Of a DNA stretch of 64,000 nt, positions 39,001 to 47,176 are shown in pieces (the first letter of the stretch is position 1; each line of letters begins with the position of its first letter). Below the pieces are notes generated by a model, which was not told where the DNA came from, did not search any database, and was given only the letters and a program-made list of their open reading frames with translations. The position numbers were made by a program, and so were the translations under genes. The stretch lies in contig JAOACD010000016.1 of the NCBI GenBank assembly GCA_026417975.1, positions 62,001 through 126,000 of the forward strand. The letters are read 5' to 3'. This DNA comes from Melioribacter sp. (GTDB lineage: Bacteria > Bacteroidota > Ignavibacteria > Ignavibacteriales > Melioribacteraceae).

Positions 39001-40161
39001 AAAGCATTAATAACAAACAAAGATGAATACTTAAAACCAAATGAGTACGCTGTAATTACTCATGATACCTCAAATTTTTATTATAATCCACCTGTGAAGT
39101 TTTATCAAGTGAAATTTGGTACTTTGAATAATACTTCTGACGGAGTTATTATTTATGATTTCAACGGTAAAATAATTGATAGTATATTCTATAAATCTTC
39201 ATGGGGCTATAAAAAGGGATGCTCATTAGAAAGGAAATCATATTTTATATCTTCAACTGATAGTACTAATTGGTTTTTGTCCTTAGATAAGAATGGTGCA
39301 ACTCCCGGAAAAGAAAATTCATTAAAAAGAATTAAAGAAATAAAAAGAAATTCTATAGTATTTAATGAAATAATGTATGAACCGGAAACTGGCAATGCAG
39401 AATTTATAGAACTATTTAATGCTACTAACGATACAATACAAATTGGTGGACTAAGTTTACTTGTGAATAAAAATAAAATAGTGTTGCTCCCATTTTTTTA
39501 TGAATTTGTACCACAATCTTATTTTCTTATTGCAAGTGATTCTTCTGTCTTTAAAAGATATATAATATTAGATAGCAAAAATATAACAATAGACAAATCT
39601 TTGTCATTGTTAAATTCTGGAAGTGAACTAATTCTAAAAGATGTTTATGGAAATACTATTGATTCATTATATTATTTGCCTACATGGCATAATAAAAATT
39701 TTGCTGATGTAACTGGTAAATCGTTAGAGAGGATTAATCCTTATCTTAATACAAATGATAGGAATAACTGGAGTACCTCTGTGTCTAACGAAGGAGCAAC
39801 GCCTCTTAAGCAAAATTCAATATACACTGCAATTGAGAAAAAAGAATCAAAAGTTACAATTTCACCAAATCCATTTTCGCCAGATAATGATGGCTTCGAA
39901 GATTTTGCAATTATTAATTTTAGTTTAGCAAATAAAGTCTCTCAAGTGAGAATAAGAGTTTATGATAGTCAAGGAAGATTAGTAAGAACTATAGAAAATA
40001 ATATGCCCGCTGTTTCTTCTAACTCTGTAATATTTGATGGTTTAGACGACTCTAGTAGACCATTAAGAGTTGGTATCTATGTTTTATTTATGGAAATTAT
40101 ATCTGAAGATGGAAAAATAGAAACTATTAAGATACCTATTGTAATTGCAAGAAAATTGTAA
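33097..40161 (+). CDS. Giant secreted lamin-tail-domain/CARDB repeat protein
   Basis: 2354 residues. A signal peptide (MKRLIPLFILLMPIYILSQ) is followed by nine lamin-tail domains (LTD). The first starts near residue 22; the others near 309, 582, 853, 1126, 1396, 1659, 1926 and 2087, each opening with variants of INEIMYAPxNxEPEWIELYN and ending with KSLER...NW...TPGKxNS. Between LTDs lie ~110-residue CARDB-like beta domains, giving a repeat period of ~263-273 residues; the last two LTDs are adjacent (161 residues). The C-terminal ~100 residues (TISPNPFSPDNDGFEDFAII...) form a FlgD-Ig/gliding-associated type module ending IARKL. Probably a cell-surface or secreted adhesin or scaffold; no catalytic motif seen. 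Ligand and export route are inferred, not shown. Confidence 0.85.
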   Translation: MKRLIPLFILLMPIYILSQNSPLTFSEVMFYPSEQNGEFIEIYNTSSTDTINLANYKIKYYTSSNNSFTSLIGGTKLAPGKFAVILQGNYDFTNGIYKSLIPSDAIVLKLTTSNFGSSGMANTTSRTIYLIDPAGQTVDVYTYSADNSPGISDEKIILNKDNNATNWKNSYKTHGTPGSKNSVSPLDFDLQVKLFNIYPQVNYAKDSLRITLVIKNLGRVTAEIFSVNIFNDLNNNLKEDSNENIFYKSYSYLQSGDSILIQKSIYIELAATYKFVADVLFDKDETMVNNRVIIDVKVFEQPVVYNDIVINEIMYAPLNDEPEWVELYNKSEKKINLKDWRIGDNTSSIVISYKDTFLNAKEFLVITKDSSLLNFYNVPSVLVIRSLPTLNNTGDDVVLKNSEGKVIDSVRYNPSFGGTSGKSLERVSYYESSLAASNWGSSISIKRATPGKVNSLTKKNFDLSIISVITNSQIIEVGKSLLINLSIKNIGKEIVENSWLKVYKDKNGNSITDQSELILSKNILVINPDDIVQLEVVIDSISEGENKFIFNIDFMLDEFTDNNFYYYTVNGISITENKYDLIINEIMYAPNNDEPEWIELYNRSNKTINLKNWKIGDNSALTTIISNNYEIKPGEYVVICRDSSIINFYPNISKVLICQLPTLNNSGDAVRIKDIYNRTIDSLSYLSNWGGNNGKSLERKSSELISTEKSNWMTSVSKLNGTPGKINSISDKDYDLKIVSFLSKLNYAEVGKDIELIVTIKNIGRKNAENFKIQLVKDENLNGIIDDFLCEEKNISLLETNREIQINFLVNNISYGRNQFIIFVNYNNDEFGENNIANYNINGVKIIEQKYDVVINEIMYAPLLPEPEWIEIYNRSNKSINLKGYKLGNNTSKSVITKEERLLKPQSFCVIAKDSSITLFYDQIENLLICNFPQLNNNGGVIILCDSLNRIIDSVYYKSSWGGRNGKTLERISPSKSSVDSTNWKTAINKKATPSKKNSVTPFNYDLELECYNISPSTPIIGDTTTLRFIIRNKGELVANNVIFQLFENMDCDSNKNKYQLLNTYSFPNLTPGDSILIFQKLLEYEIGYRCLAAKINFSEDEDTSNNIINLQYSVLSKPSKYNDVVVNEIMYAPRNDEPEWIEIFNRTDEKINVNNWVIGDGLRVTKIISKDFYIEPNEFLVISKDSSIINYYISIPKIIVCDLPSLNNSGDVLFIKDSFGKTIDSLRYYSNWSRVNGNSLERVDVNISSVDKNNWCSSLSKFNATPGKINSVAQKNYDIEIVSFLSDINYVEVGNNIILKCKIKNAGKKRAVDIELLLFKYENEVNKNEIYLDKKVISYMEPSQVLDFEFVVSEITIGKNNFILKINYLNDEYDENNIVYFSVSGVLINEQKGDIVINELMYAPVNQETEWIEIYNTSNKPINLRNFRIGNNKNKVVITSKDKIILPDNYIVIAKDSNIFFTYSKIENIEIVNFPALNNNSGIVILTDSLNRIIDSVYYKSTWGGNNGKSLERVDSYSLSNDSTNWKSSLMDKGTPCRKNSVSRKNYDFAIVSYLIEPEKPTIGDKVKLILHLKNNGRNYSGGILKLYVLEKNSYMLIKEIPIAQASPNNIIKLEIENEKNLLSKTCYKVVLEDTLDEDLSNNSTIINIYPKYSYGAILINEIMYNPVNGEPEWIEVYNNTNYDINLAGWSISDVLSKPLKIKFNEAIVPKKSFAIVCKDSSIIYYHKNILSEIIVNQFPNLNNDADGIVIKDFYDNIIDSVFYEKNMGGQNGKSLERKSLLMSSTERSNWDSSIDIELSTPGRVNSISRKTYDIAIKKISTEPKIINSGDKIYLTVTIMNRGLTEASNIFIKFFYEYKGTYEFFDQLFYNNLLPGDSIEVISSKFITVNRDILVYCRVFMDNDEDTLNNYLEKQIRINALPKSVLINEIMYNPYEGESEWIEIVNVSDNPINLKGWVISDLLPSQNKALITNKDEYLKPNEYAVITHDTSNFYYNPPVKFYQVKFGTLNNTSDGVIIYDFNGKIIDSIFYKSSWGYKKGCSLERKSYFISSTDSTNWFLSLDKNGATPGKENSLKRIKEIKRNSIVFNEIMYEPETGNAEFIELFNATNDTIQIGGLSLLVNKNKIVLLPFFYEFVPQSYFLIASDSSVFKRYIILDSKNITIDKSLSLLNSGSELILKDVYGNTIDSLYYLPTWHNKNFADVTGKSLERINPYLNTNDRNNWSTSVSNEGATPLKQNSIYTAIEKKESKVTISPNPFSPDNDGFEDFAIINFSLANKVSQVRIRVYDSQGRLVRTIENNMPAVSSNSVIFDGLDDSSRPLRVGIYVLFMEIISEDGKIETIKIPIVIARKL

Positions 40162-40212
40162 TTTGTTTCGTAGTATTTTTTAATATAGTTAGCATATTAT
40201 AACTATTGGATT

Positions 40213-40620
40213 TTATATAGTTGAATAATGATCTTTAAGACTATCAAATAACTCTTTAGGGAGCAAAGTTTTTTTGAAATTATTCTTATAGACGCAAACA
40301 TGAACTGTTTTGATTTTTGTAACAATAATATTTTTTTGATTTAATATTTCGTAACTAAGTTCAAAAGAAGATTTTTTTAATTTTGTTACGATGATATTAA
40401 CTGTTATGATTTCTCCAAATCTAACAGGTGCTTTATAATCTGCTTTAGCGTGAATAATGGGCAATGCATACTCGTAGTCATTAAAGAAGTTTATTTTTAA
40501 TTTTAGGCTATTAATAAATTCTTCGTATGCAGTGTGAACGTATTGAAAAAAGTTACCATAAAAAATTATTCCTACAGGATCAGCCTCAAAAAATCTTGTT
40601 TTTATTTTTGTTGTAAACAT
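40213..40620 (-). CDS. Acyl-CoA thioesterase, 4HBT hotdog fold
   Basis: 135 residues from the ATG at 40620, which has GAGAGG upstream; the longer frame from 40650 would overlap the preceding gene. Hotdog signature: FFEADPVGIIFYGNFFQYVHTAYEEF (in two parts FFEADPVGIIFYG and NFFQYVHTAYEEF), where the Asp is the catalytic residue of 4-hydroxybenzoyl-CoA thioesterase-type enzymes. It continues with the central strand set DYKAPVRFGEIITVNI. It probably hydrolyses an acyl-CoA in the cytosol; YbgC-like members act on short chains or in envelope phospholipid metabolism. It lies 14 bp after the TPR/barrel gene. Confidence 0.82.
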   Translation of the reverse strand: MFTTKIKTRFFEADPVGIIFYGNFFQYVHTAYEEFINSLKLKINFFNDYEYALPIIHAKADYKAPVRFGEIITVNIIVTKLKKSSFELSYEILNQKNIIVTKIKTVHVCVYKNNFKKTLLPKELFDSLKDHYSTI

Positions 40621-40634
40621 TATGTGTATACCTC

Positions 40635-43535
40635 TCAATAAATATTCCAATATATCGATAACTGAGAAGAGAAATATCTATAGCTTGATTCATCTCGAGA
40701 AGTACTTCCCATTCCAATTTTACCATTGGCTAAAAAATTCTTAAATAGTTTATAGTAAAATTCAACGTGAGCTTCAAGAGCTAGAAATTTATTTCTTGGT
40801 ATAATCCCAATTTTTCCGCCTAATTTAATTTCTATATCTTCTTTATCTTGTAAGTAATGATCAATCCATAAGCAATGGGATTCAAAGTTTTGTGGTGAAT
40901 AATAATAACTCTTTTTTAATTTGTAATTTGTATAATAGTATTCATAACCAAAAGATAAGTCTTTGTATAAAAATTTCCCAATTCTTAACATTAAGTCATT
41001 ACCCTCATTTGCATCTGATACTGTAATGTATTGAAAAGAACCATTAAGTATTAAGCCATTAGAATGCTTGAAGTATCCTTCAATTCTATAGATTGAAGAA
41101 TAATAACGTAGATCAATTAAATAAGGGGAATAAAGAATTAGTGCAGCATCGGAATTCTGATAAATGAAGGCTAATGATAATGTATCTTTTTTTTCTAGTC
41201 TAATGAATGCGTCTTTTTCGTTGCGAGCTCTAAATTCTTTAGCATTTGTAGTGCCAAAACCAACTCCTGCATTTAGATAATTTGAAAGTTTAAATAATAA
41301 GTGTGCTTTTATAGTTCTGAAATCTCTACTACCTGTAAAATTGTATGATGTAATTAAATCTTGATTTAAACTTTGTGCATTTGCTCTTAGTTGCGACTGT
41401 GAAAATGTAATTCCAATTGTAAAAAAGTTTGTAGTTCCTAAGTCAATTCGAGAGCCAATAGCTAAAATTTTGAAACTAAGATTATCACTGTAAAATTGTG
41501 AAAAAGGAGCGAGTCCCACATAATTTGGGAATGTTTCAAGAATTGCTAATATACCAGTTGGAGGTAACCACTTCTTTCTTAATTTAATCATTTCAACTTG
41601 GGTTGAATCAAGTTGCCAATTATTAAGGAGATTGTCGTATATTGTTCTTGCAGAATCATGTTCACCTAGTTTAGCAAATGAATCTCCGAGATATATTTGA
41701 GCTTCAAAATCAGTTGAATCTTGCTTTACTAATTCTTTAAATTCTTTTAATGCATTAATTGAATCTCCCATTGCATAATAAACTTTAGCTCTTTGTAAAG
41801 CTGTGTTAAAATCGTAGTTTTTTGAGAGAACTTCGTTATATGTATTTAATGCTTTTTGGTAATTTTTCGCACAAAATAGTACGTCGCCATATTCTTTTAG
41901 TATTAAAACATTTGGTTCGGCTTTGGAAAGATATTCTTCATAGAATGGCAATGCGTTTACGCAATCTTTATCTAAAACTTTCTTGCGCCCTTCTTCCAAA
42001 ATTGCATAAAGTTTTTCTTCTTCCTCTCTCATTTTTTGCCAGTCTATGTTTGACTGTAATCTTATTACTTCATCATTAGCAGGATTAATTTCTTTGGCTT
42101 TATCAGCATATTTTTGTGCTGCTTCAAAGTCTTTTTTAATAAGTTTTAGCGAACCCATAGCTATATTAGCTTCAAGGTTATTAGGTTGTGCTTTTAAGAT
42201 ATCTTCAAGATAAATTTCAGCCGTATCAATGTCTCGATTAATCCATACAGAAACTTGAGCTCTAAAAAGCTTGTAGCTAAGATTATTAGGATACTCTTTT
42301 AGTAATTTATCTATTATGTCGATTGCTTTGTCGAACTCTCGATTCCAAGCTGATATTCTTGCATATCTATATATTAAATCAGGATCACTTTCATCAGGAA
42401 ATTTTTCAAAATATTTATTTAACAAAACCATGGCGCTATCGTAATATTGTAAATTTTCATATGACTGTGCTGCTACTTTTATTGCTTCTTTATCATATTC
42501 GTTGATAGCCAATTTTTCTTTGGCTTGGTTTAATTTCTCAAGAAAATTTTTTTCTCTAAGACTTGAGATTAACTGCAATTTATCCTTGTATCGATAGTCT
42601 TCTGAATGAGTTAATGAAAGTATTTGAATTTGTTGATAAGCTTCTTCTATTCGATTTGCTTTAATTAGTTCATCTATTAACTTAAATCTTGTTTCAGCAT
42701 CTTCTGGTTTTTGTTTTAATATTCTGTAGTATCTATCAATGGGGTATTCTTTTTCTAATGCACGTGGGCTTTGAAGTGTTACATATTCTTTTTTTGTTAC
42801 CATATCGAGACCATCTTGCGCCTCCTTAAAGAATGGCTTTATTTTAAGTGAAGTTTCAAAAGCTTTTTTTGCAATAGAATATTTTGCTAGCCACATTGTA
42901 AAATAGCCATATCTGCTCCATAGACGCCAATCGTCAGGATAACGTTCAACATATTTTTTTAGTATTTTTTCGCCTTTAGAGATATTACCAGTTTTAGCAA
43001 GTATTTCTGTATAACGAATTACTTCGTCTGGAGATGCATTATCATCTCGCTTTAAATACTCATCATACCAGGCTTCTGCCTTATCCCAAATTTCCATATA
43101 TCTATAAGATTTCCCAATTTCTAAGTAATTAATAGGATTATCGGGGTTTATTGCTATTTCTCTTAAATGGCCTTCAATTTTTTTATTTAAGATTGCAAAC
43201 CAAAGTTCTTGAACTCTTCTTAAATTATTTTCGTACTCTGCTTTTTTGGTAGGATTTTTTTCTAATGCGATTGCTCGTCTATAATCGAGTACTGCATTTT
43301 GATATTGTTGACGTTTTTCGAAACAAATTGCACGTAGGTTATAACCTTCTGCGCTCTGGGGTACAGCTGAGATATATTTATTAAGCTGGTCGATTGCATC
43401 ACCGTATCTACCTGCCTCCATGTGAGAGAGAGCAGCTTTTTTCAATAAATTAACATCATTGTTTTGAGAAAGATTAATTGATGCAAAAAGGTTAATAATA
43501 AATAACAATAAAAATGTTGTTAGTTTTTTATTCAT
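40635..43535 (-). CDS. TPR protein with C-terminal outer-membrane beta-barrel (YaiO-like layout)
   Basis: 966 residues. Signal peptide at ~1-24 (LLLFIINLFASINLSQ). About 15 tetratricopeptide units run from ~30 to ~650, for example AALSHMEAGRYGDAIDQLNK and AQIYLGDSFAKLGEHDSART. From ~690 the sequence changes to alternating short strands rich in Tyr, Phe and Ser, ending SSYRYFSSQLSIYWNIY with an aromatic-rich tail, the look of an outer-membrane barrel. TPR-barrel proteins of this layout (PgaA, BcsC, YaiO) often secrete or organise polysaccharides. No polysaccharide synthase is adjacent, so substrate is unknown. The following thioesterase gene is probably co-transcribed. Confidence 0.75.
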   Translation of the reverse strand: MNKKLTTFLLLFIINLFASINLSQNNDVNLLKKAALSHMEAGRYGDAIDQLNKYISAVPQSAEGYNLRAICFEKRQQYQNAVLDYRRAIALEKNPTKKAEYENNLRRVQELWFAILNKKIEGHLREIAINPDNPINYLEIGKSYRYMEIWDKAEAWYDEYLKRDDNASPDEVIRYTEILAKTGNISKGEKILKKYVERYPDDWRLWSRYGYFTMWLAKYSIAKKAFETSLKIKPFFKEAQDGLDMVTKKEYVTLQSPRALEKEYPIDRYYRILKQKPEDAETRFKLIDELIKANRIEEAYQQIQILSLTHSEDYRYKDKLQLISSLREKNFLEKLNQAKEKLAINEYDKEAIKVAAQSYENLQYYDSAMVLLNKYFEKFPDESDPDLIYRYARISAWNREFDKAIDIIDKLLKEYPNNLSYKLFRAQVSVWINRDIDTAEIYLEDILKAQPNNLEANIAMGSLKLIKKDFEAAQKYADKAKEINPANDEVIRLQSNIDWQKMREEEEKLYAILEEGRKKVLDKDCVNALPFYEEYLSKAEPNVLILKEYGDVLFCAKNYQKALNTYNEVLSKNYDFNTALQRAKVYYAMGDSINALKEFKELVKQDSTDFEAQIYLGDSFAKLGEHDSARTIYDNLLNNWQLDSTQVEMIKLRKKWLPPTGILAILETFPNYVGLAPFSQFYSDNLSFKILAIGSRIDLGTTNFFTIGITFSQSQLRANAQSLNQDLITSYNFTGSRDFRTIKAHLLFKLSNYLNAGVGFGTTNAKEFRARNEKDAFIRLEKKDTLSLAFIYQNSDAALILYSPYLIDLRYYSSIYRIEGYFKHSNGLILNGSFQYITVSDANEGNDLMLRIGKFLYKDLSFGYEYYYTNYKLKKSYYYSPQNFESHCLWIDHYLQDKEDIEIKLGGKIGIIPRNKFLALEAHVEFYYKLFKNFLANGKIGMGSTSRDESSYRYFSSQLSIYWNIY

Positions 43536-43695
43536 TAAAGGGAATCTTATGATGTAATTTTGAAAACAAACTTATTAAAATTCCTATAAAATTAAAAAGT
43601 GATAGTAGAATTTATAATAGTTAATAATATTAAGAGATTGAGGTCGAGCTAAATAGATATTATTTGCTAAATTTTTGCCAACGAATTTTTTTAGT

Positions 43696-45195
43696 TCAAA
43701 ACTGAAAATAAATAAACGGTTGAATATCTGCTGTTTTAAATTGTGCTGCTATCCAAATTGCAATTACTAGAAGTAAAACTTTACCTATAAATGGAATATT
43801 TGTTACAAAATCGATTATTTTGTTTTCAAGTTTTGATGGCAAAAAATGAAATATATAACCTACAACAATTAAACCAAAAATTATTGGCATTCTTTCAATA
43901 AATTGGATTAAGACTTCACCATGGAAAAATGTAAAAATTTGTGAAAGCATATCAAAAACTGTTTGGAGCTCGGAGCTTCTGAAAATCATAAAAGATAGAG
44001 CTATAAGATGGAATGTTATTATTGTTTGAATAACAGTAAGTAGTTTTGTATTATTTAATCTTGTCAACGTAAGAAATTTAGTTTTAGGTTTTTGAATTAA
44101 TATAGAAAAAGACATCATAAAACCATGCATTATTCCCCAATAGATGTAGTTCCATCCGGCACCGTGCCATATACCACAAATTATGAATGTTATAAAGATT
44201 CCAATAATATTTCCATAGACTCTTAAGTTTCTATATTTCATTTGGAGTGGTCTAAACAGATAATCAAGAAGCCATTTTGAAAGTGAAATGTGCCATCTTC
44301 TCCAAAAATTAGCTACACTTGTAGCTTTGAATGGGTAGTTAAAATTTTCCATTAATTTAAAGCCAAATAATAATGCGACTCCAATTGCCATATCTGAGTA
44401 ACCAGAAAAGTCACAGTATATTTGAAGAACATATCCATAAATAGCAAGTAAATTTTCTAAACCAGTATATCTCAATGGGAAATCAAAAACGCGGTCAACA
44501 AAATTTATACTTATATAATCAGCAATTACTACTTTTTTAAATAGTCCAAGAATTATTAAAAAAATAGCTTTGCCTAGGTCTTCTTTAGAGACATAAGGTT
44601 CTCTTTCTATTTGCGGAAGAAAATCTGATGCTCTATCAATTGGTCCTGCAAGAATGTTAGGAAAGAAAAATACATAAACACAAAAGTCTCGGAAACTATT
44701 TGTTGGTTTTAATGTATCGAGATAAATATCAAAAATATAATTAAGTGATTTAAATGTGTAGAATGAAATGCCAATAGGAAGAAAAATATCAAGTGATGGA
44801 ATTTCGCTTTTGCATATATCATTAATTATTTGAATTATAAAATTAGTGTATTTGAAGTAACTAAGGATACCTAGGTTAATTATTAAGGAAAGAAATAAGT
44901 AAAATCTTTTAATAGAAAATTTATTAGCAGAAGCAATCCACTTTCCAAATAGATAATTTATTGTTGCTGAGATAATTATTATTGCAGCATAGTACCCAGA
45001 GGATTTATAATAGAAGTAAAATGAAAATATTATCAAGAAAATTAATCTAAGTGAAGTATTTTTAGCTAGTAAATTATAAATGACAAGAAAAAAGAAGAAG
45101 AGAATTAAAAACAAGCTTGTACTGAATATAAGAGGGTCTTCGGGAATGTACTTTAATTGTTCGATAATTTTATTAAAGTCAAAATTGGGCTGCAT
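43696..45195 (-). CDS. MBOAT-family membrane O-acyltransferase (AlgI/DltB-like)
   Basis: 499 residues from the ATG at 45195 (a TTG at 45201 would add two). About ten membrane helices. Conserved MBOAT segments: FWRRWHISLSKWLLDYLF..., then ICGIWHGAGWNYIYWGIMHG, which carries the invariant histidine, and FDYYSGYSDMAIG-like CDFSGYSDMAIGVALLFG. AlgI, DltB and PatA belong to this family and pass an acyl group across the inner membrane to an extracytoplasmic acceptor, with an SGNH partner. It is the last gene of the five-gene set and starts 12 bases after the carrier protein's stop codon. The combination with an ACP and an acyl-AMP ligase suggests the donor is acyl-ACP, as in Dlt systems. Confidence 0.9.
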   Translation of the reverse strand: MQPNFDFNKIIEQLKYIPEDPLIFSTSLFLILFFFFLVIYNLLAKNTSLRLIFLIIFSFYFYYKSSGYYAAIIIISATINYLFGKWIASANKFSIKRFYLFLSLIINLGILSYFKYTNFIIQIINDICKSEIPSLDIFLPIGISFYTFKSLNYIFDIYLDTLKPTNSFRDFCVYVFFFPNILAGPIDRASDFLPQIEREPYVSKEDLGKAIFLIILGLFKKVVIADYISINFVDRVFDFPLRYTGLENLLAIYGYVLQIYCDFSGYSDMAIGVALLFGFKLMENFNYPFKATSVANFWRRWHISLSKWLLDYLFRPLQMKYRNLRVYGNIIGIFITFIICGIWHGAGWNYIYWGIMHGFMMSFSILIQKPKTKFLTLTRLNNTKLLTVIQTIITFHLIALSFMIFRSSELQTVFDMLSQIFTFFHGEVLIQFIERMPIIFGLIVVGYIFHFLPSKLENKIIDFVTNIPFIGKVLLLVIAIWIAAQFKTADIQPFIYFQF

Positions 45196-45207
45196 AAACA
45201 ATGAAAA

Positions 45208-45441
45208 TTATTTTCCTAATTTCGAGTCAAGCAGTTTTTGTAAATCTCCCACATTTTTTAGGCGAAGTAATTCATAGCTTTTAAATTTTACTTTGAAATG
45301 TTCTTCTATTGCAAGGATTATATTTATGTGATTTAGTGAATCCCAACCGGGGACTTCAGGAGCTGTTGTTTCATCTTTGATGTCGAAATCATCAAGATTA
45401 AGTTGTTTTAAGATTACTTGTTTTAATTCTGGAGAAATCAT
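45208..45441 (-). CDS. Acyl carrier protein
   Basis: 77 residues with the four-helix ACP plan. The phosphopantetheine attachment site is in GWDSLNHIN with Ser35. Unlike a housekeeping AcpP (DSLDTVEL), the motif is DSLNHINI, as in specialised carriers and DltC-like or modular carrier proteins. It is placed between the ligase and the MBOAT gene. Its ATG overlaps the ligase stop by one base (TAATG), so the two proteins are made in a coupled way. I infer it carries the acyl chain activated by the ligase to the MBOAT protein. It is probably not the fatty-acid-synthesis ACP, because no fab genes are nearby. Confidence 0.9.
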   Translation of the reverse strand: MISPELKQVILKQLNLDDFDIKDETTAPEVPGWDSLNHINIILAIEEHFKVKFKSYELLRLKNVGDLQKLLDSKLGK

Positions 45442-47174
45442 TATCTACTCCAAACTTGTGGGTCTGTTTTACTTAATATTCTTTCCTTATTTGTTTTGCG
45501 ACTTGGTTTTCCTGATGAGCTTTTGATTAACCATCTTGGTGGTACTAAATAAACTTTATGAATTGCAATATCAATGCTCATTCCAGCTTTCAATATATTC
45601 ATTCGTATTTTATTTTTTTCTTCTTCTGATTCTGCATTAGTTTCTGCAACTACACTTACAAATTCCGTCCCTAATTCTGGGTCTTCTTCTCCAAATGCAA
45701 TTACTCTTCCTGGAATTACACCTTCAACATAATTAACCGCATCTTCAATATCTTCGGGATAAATATTTTTTCCGGCAACTATAATAATGTCTTTTTTTCT
45801 ACCAATTATAAAATATTCATCATTATATCTGAATCCATAGTCGCCTGTAAAATACCATCCATCTTCAACTACTTCTGCAGTTTTTTCTGGATAGTTTCTG
45901 TAGCCATCAAATTGAGAAACAGATTTAACTGCAACTTCACCTACAAATCCATCTGGTAAATCTTTTCTCTTATCATCAACAATTCTTGCTTGGCAACCAT
46001 CAATGAGTTTTCCTGATGAAACACAAATTCGAACAATAGAATTATTATCTGCAAATTTAACGATTCCTTTTGATAGTTCGTTTCTGTCTACAGCTAGTTC
46101 TGTTATAGGTTTACCTGGTTCGGTAACAGTTACACCAAGAGTAGCTTCTGCCATTCCGTAAAGACAAGCAAGTGCAAGAGGATTAAATCCATATTTTTGA
46201 AATCTTTTTACAAATTTTTGATGACTATCGTGACGAATTGGCTCGGCTGCATTAACAATAATTCTTAAACTTGACAAATCAATTCCCTGTAGTTCTTCTT
46301 CATCAATTTTATCTGCTAAAACGTTATAAGCAAAATTTGGGAGAAAAGACATTGTTGCTTTTTCTTTTGTAATTGCTTCGAGTAAAATTACAGGTGCTAA
46401 GACCCATTCGAAAGGATTAAGCTGTACAGTTGTAATTCCATAAGCAAGTGGGATGTGAAATGCTGCAATAAGTCCAAAGTCGTGATAAAGGGGAAGCCAA
46501 CTACATGCTTTATCTTTTTCAGAAAGTTTAAAAGCTTTTCCTAAATTTAAAACATGGTTTAAAACAGCGCGGTGAGAAAGCACAACAGGTTTTTGAAGTC
46601 CCGTTGTTCCAGATGAATGTTGAAGAAATGCAGCGTCTGTATCTTTAACTTTGTTTGCAAGTTCTTCTATTTCTTTATCAAGTTGTTCATCATTAGAATT
46701 TGATAAGTCCCATTCAAGAGGAAAATAGACAGCTTTAATTGTACTTTTAGGATTTTCAATCAATGGTCTAATCATTGGGTCTAGTTCTTTTTCTGTTAAA
46801 ATATAATCAAGACCTGAGCGTTGGGACATTCCTTCCAATCCTTGTCTAAATTTTTCAGGGTGAAGTCTAGGATTTGGATAAGCTAAAATTGCAGGTAATG
46901 CACCTATTCTTGATATGCCAATATAAAGTGGATAAAAAAGAGGATTATGACGAATAATAATTGCACAAACTTCGCCAGGTTTAATTCCGAGTTTAATTAA
47001 CTCTTGTGAGAATTTTTTAGCAGTATCAATTAAATTTTTATAAGTCCAGCGATAAGGCTCTTCACCGGCAACCCAATGAACAATAGCTTCTCTATTTGGG
47101 TTTTTTTCGGAATTTAATTTCCATCTTTTCCAAAGTGTATTTGCTTCTTCAATGTTGAAATAAAATTCTGACAT
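45441..47174 (-). CDS. Acyl-AMP ligase (fatty acyl-AMP ligase-like ANL enzyme)
   Basis: 577 residues, an adenylate-forming enzyme. Motifs in order: the ATP P-loop HSSGTTGLQKP (186-196); WLPLYHDFGLIAAF (~226-239), typical of fatty acyl-AMP ligases; MSFLPNFAYNVL; the aromatic motif LYGMAEATLG; the hinge region YFTGDYGF and GRKKDIIIVAGKNIYPEDIE, whose NIYPEDIE form is common in FAALs; and the catalytic lysine region SSGKPSRKT (~553-561). Such enzymes make acyl-AMP and load it on a carrier protein. DltA has a related role but activates D-alanine. Chain length cannot be read from sequence. It starts 2 bases after the upstream SGNH gene's stop codon. Confidence 0.88.
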   Translation of the reverse strand: MSEFYFNIEEANTLWKRWKLNSEKNPNREAIVHWVAGEEPYRWTYKNLIDTAKKFSQELIKLGIKPGEVCAIIIRHNPLFYPLYIGISRIGALPAILAYPNPRLHPEKFRQGLEGMSQRSGLDYILTEKELDPMIRPLIENPKSTIKAVYFPLEWDLSNSNDEQLDKEIEELANKVKDTDAAFLQHSSGTTGLQKPVVLSHRAVLNHVLNLGKAFKLSEKDKACSWLPLYHDFGLIAAFHIPLAYGITTVQLNPFEWVLAPVILLEAITKEKATMSFLPNFAYNVLADKIDEEELQGIDLSSLRIIVNAAEPIRHDSHQKFVKRFQKYGFNPLALACLYGMAEATLGVTVTEPGKPITELAVDRNELSKGIVKFADNNSIVRICVSSGKLIDGCQARIVDDKRKDLPDGFVGEVAVKSVSQFDGYRNYPEKTAEVVEDGWYFTGDYGFRYNDEYFIIGRKKDIIIVAGKNIYPEDIEDAVNYVEGVIPGRVIAFGEEDPELGTEFVSVVAETNAESEEEKNKIRMNILKAGMSIDIAIHKVYLVPPRWLIKSSSGKPSRKTNKERILSKTDPQVWSR

Positions 47175-47176
47175 GT

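Noticed and set aside
33097-40161. The repeated DNA in the lamin-tail gene as a mobile or CRISPR-like repeat
   Set aside because: The repeats have an ~800-base period, keep the reading frame and diverge at DNA level; they are protein domains.
39840-40161. A definite type IX secretion sorting domain at the C-terminus of the lamin-tail protein
   Set aside because: The module fits FlgD-Ig/gliding-type C-termini as well, and no T9SS genes are in the window, so I left the export route open.
40185-40206. Inverted repeat ATAGTTA/TAACTAT between converging genes, as a bidirectional terminator
   Set aside because: Only one G-C pair in the 7-bp stem, and no T-run follows on either strand.
41822-42505. 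Plus-strand frames of 60-85 codons inside the TPR-barrel gene
   Set aside because: Antisense to repetitive TPR codons; no start signals.
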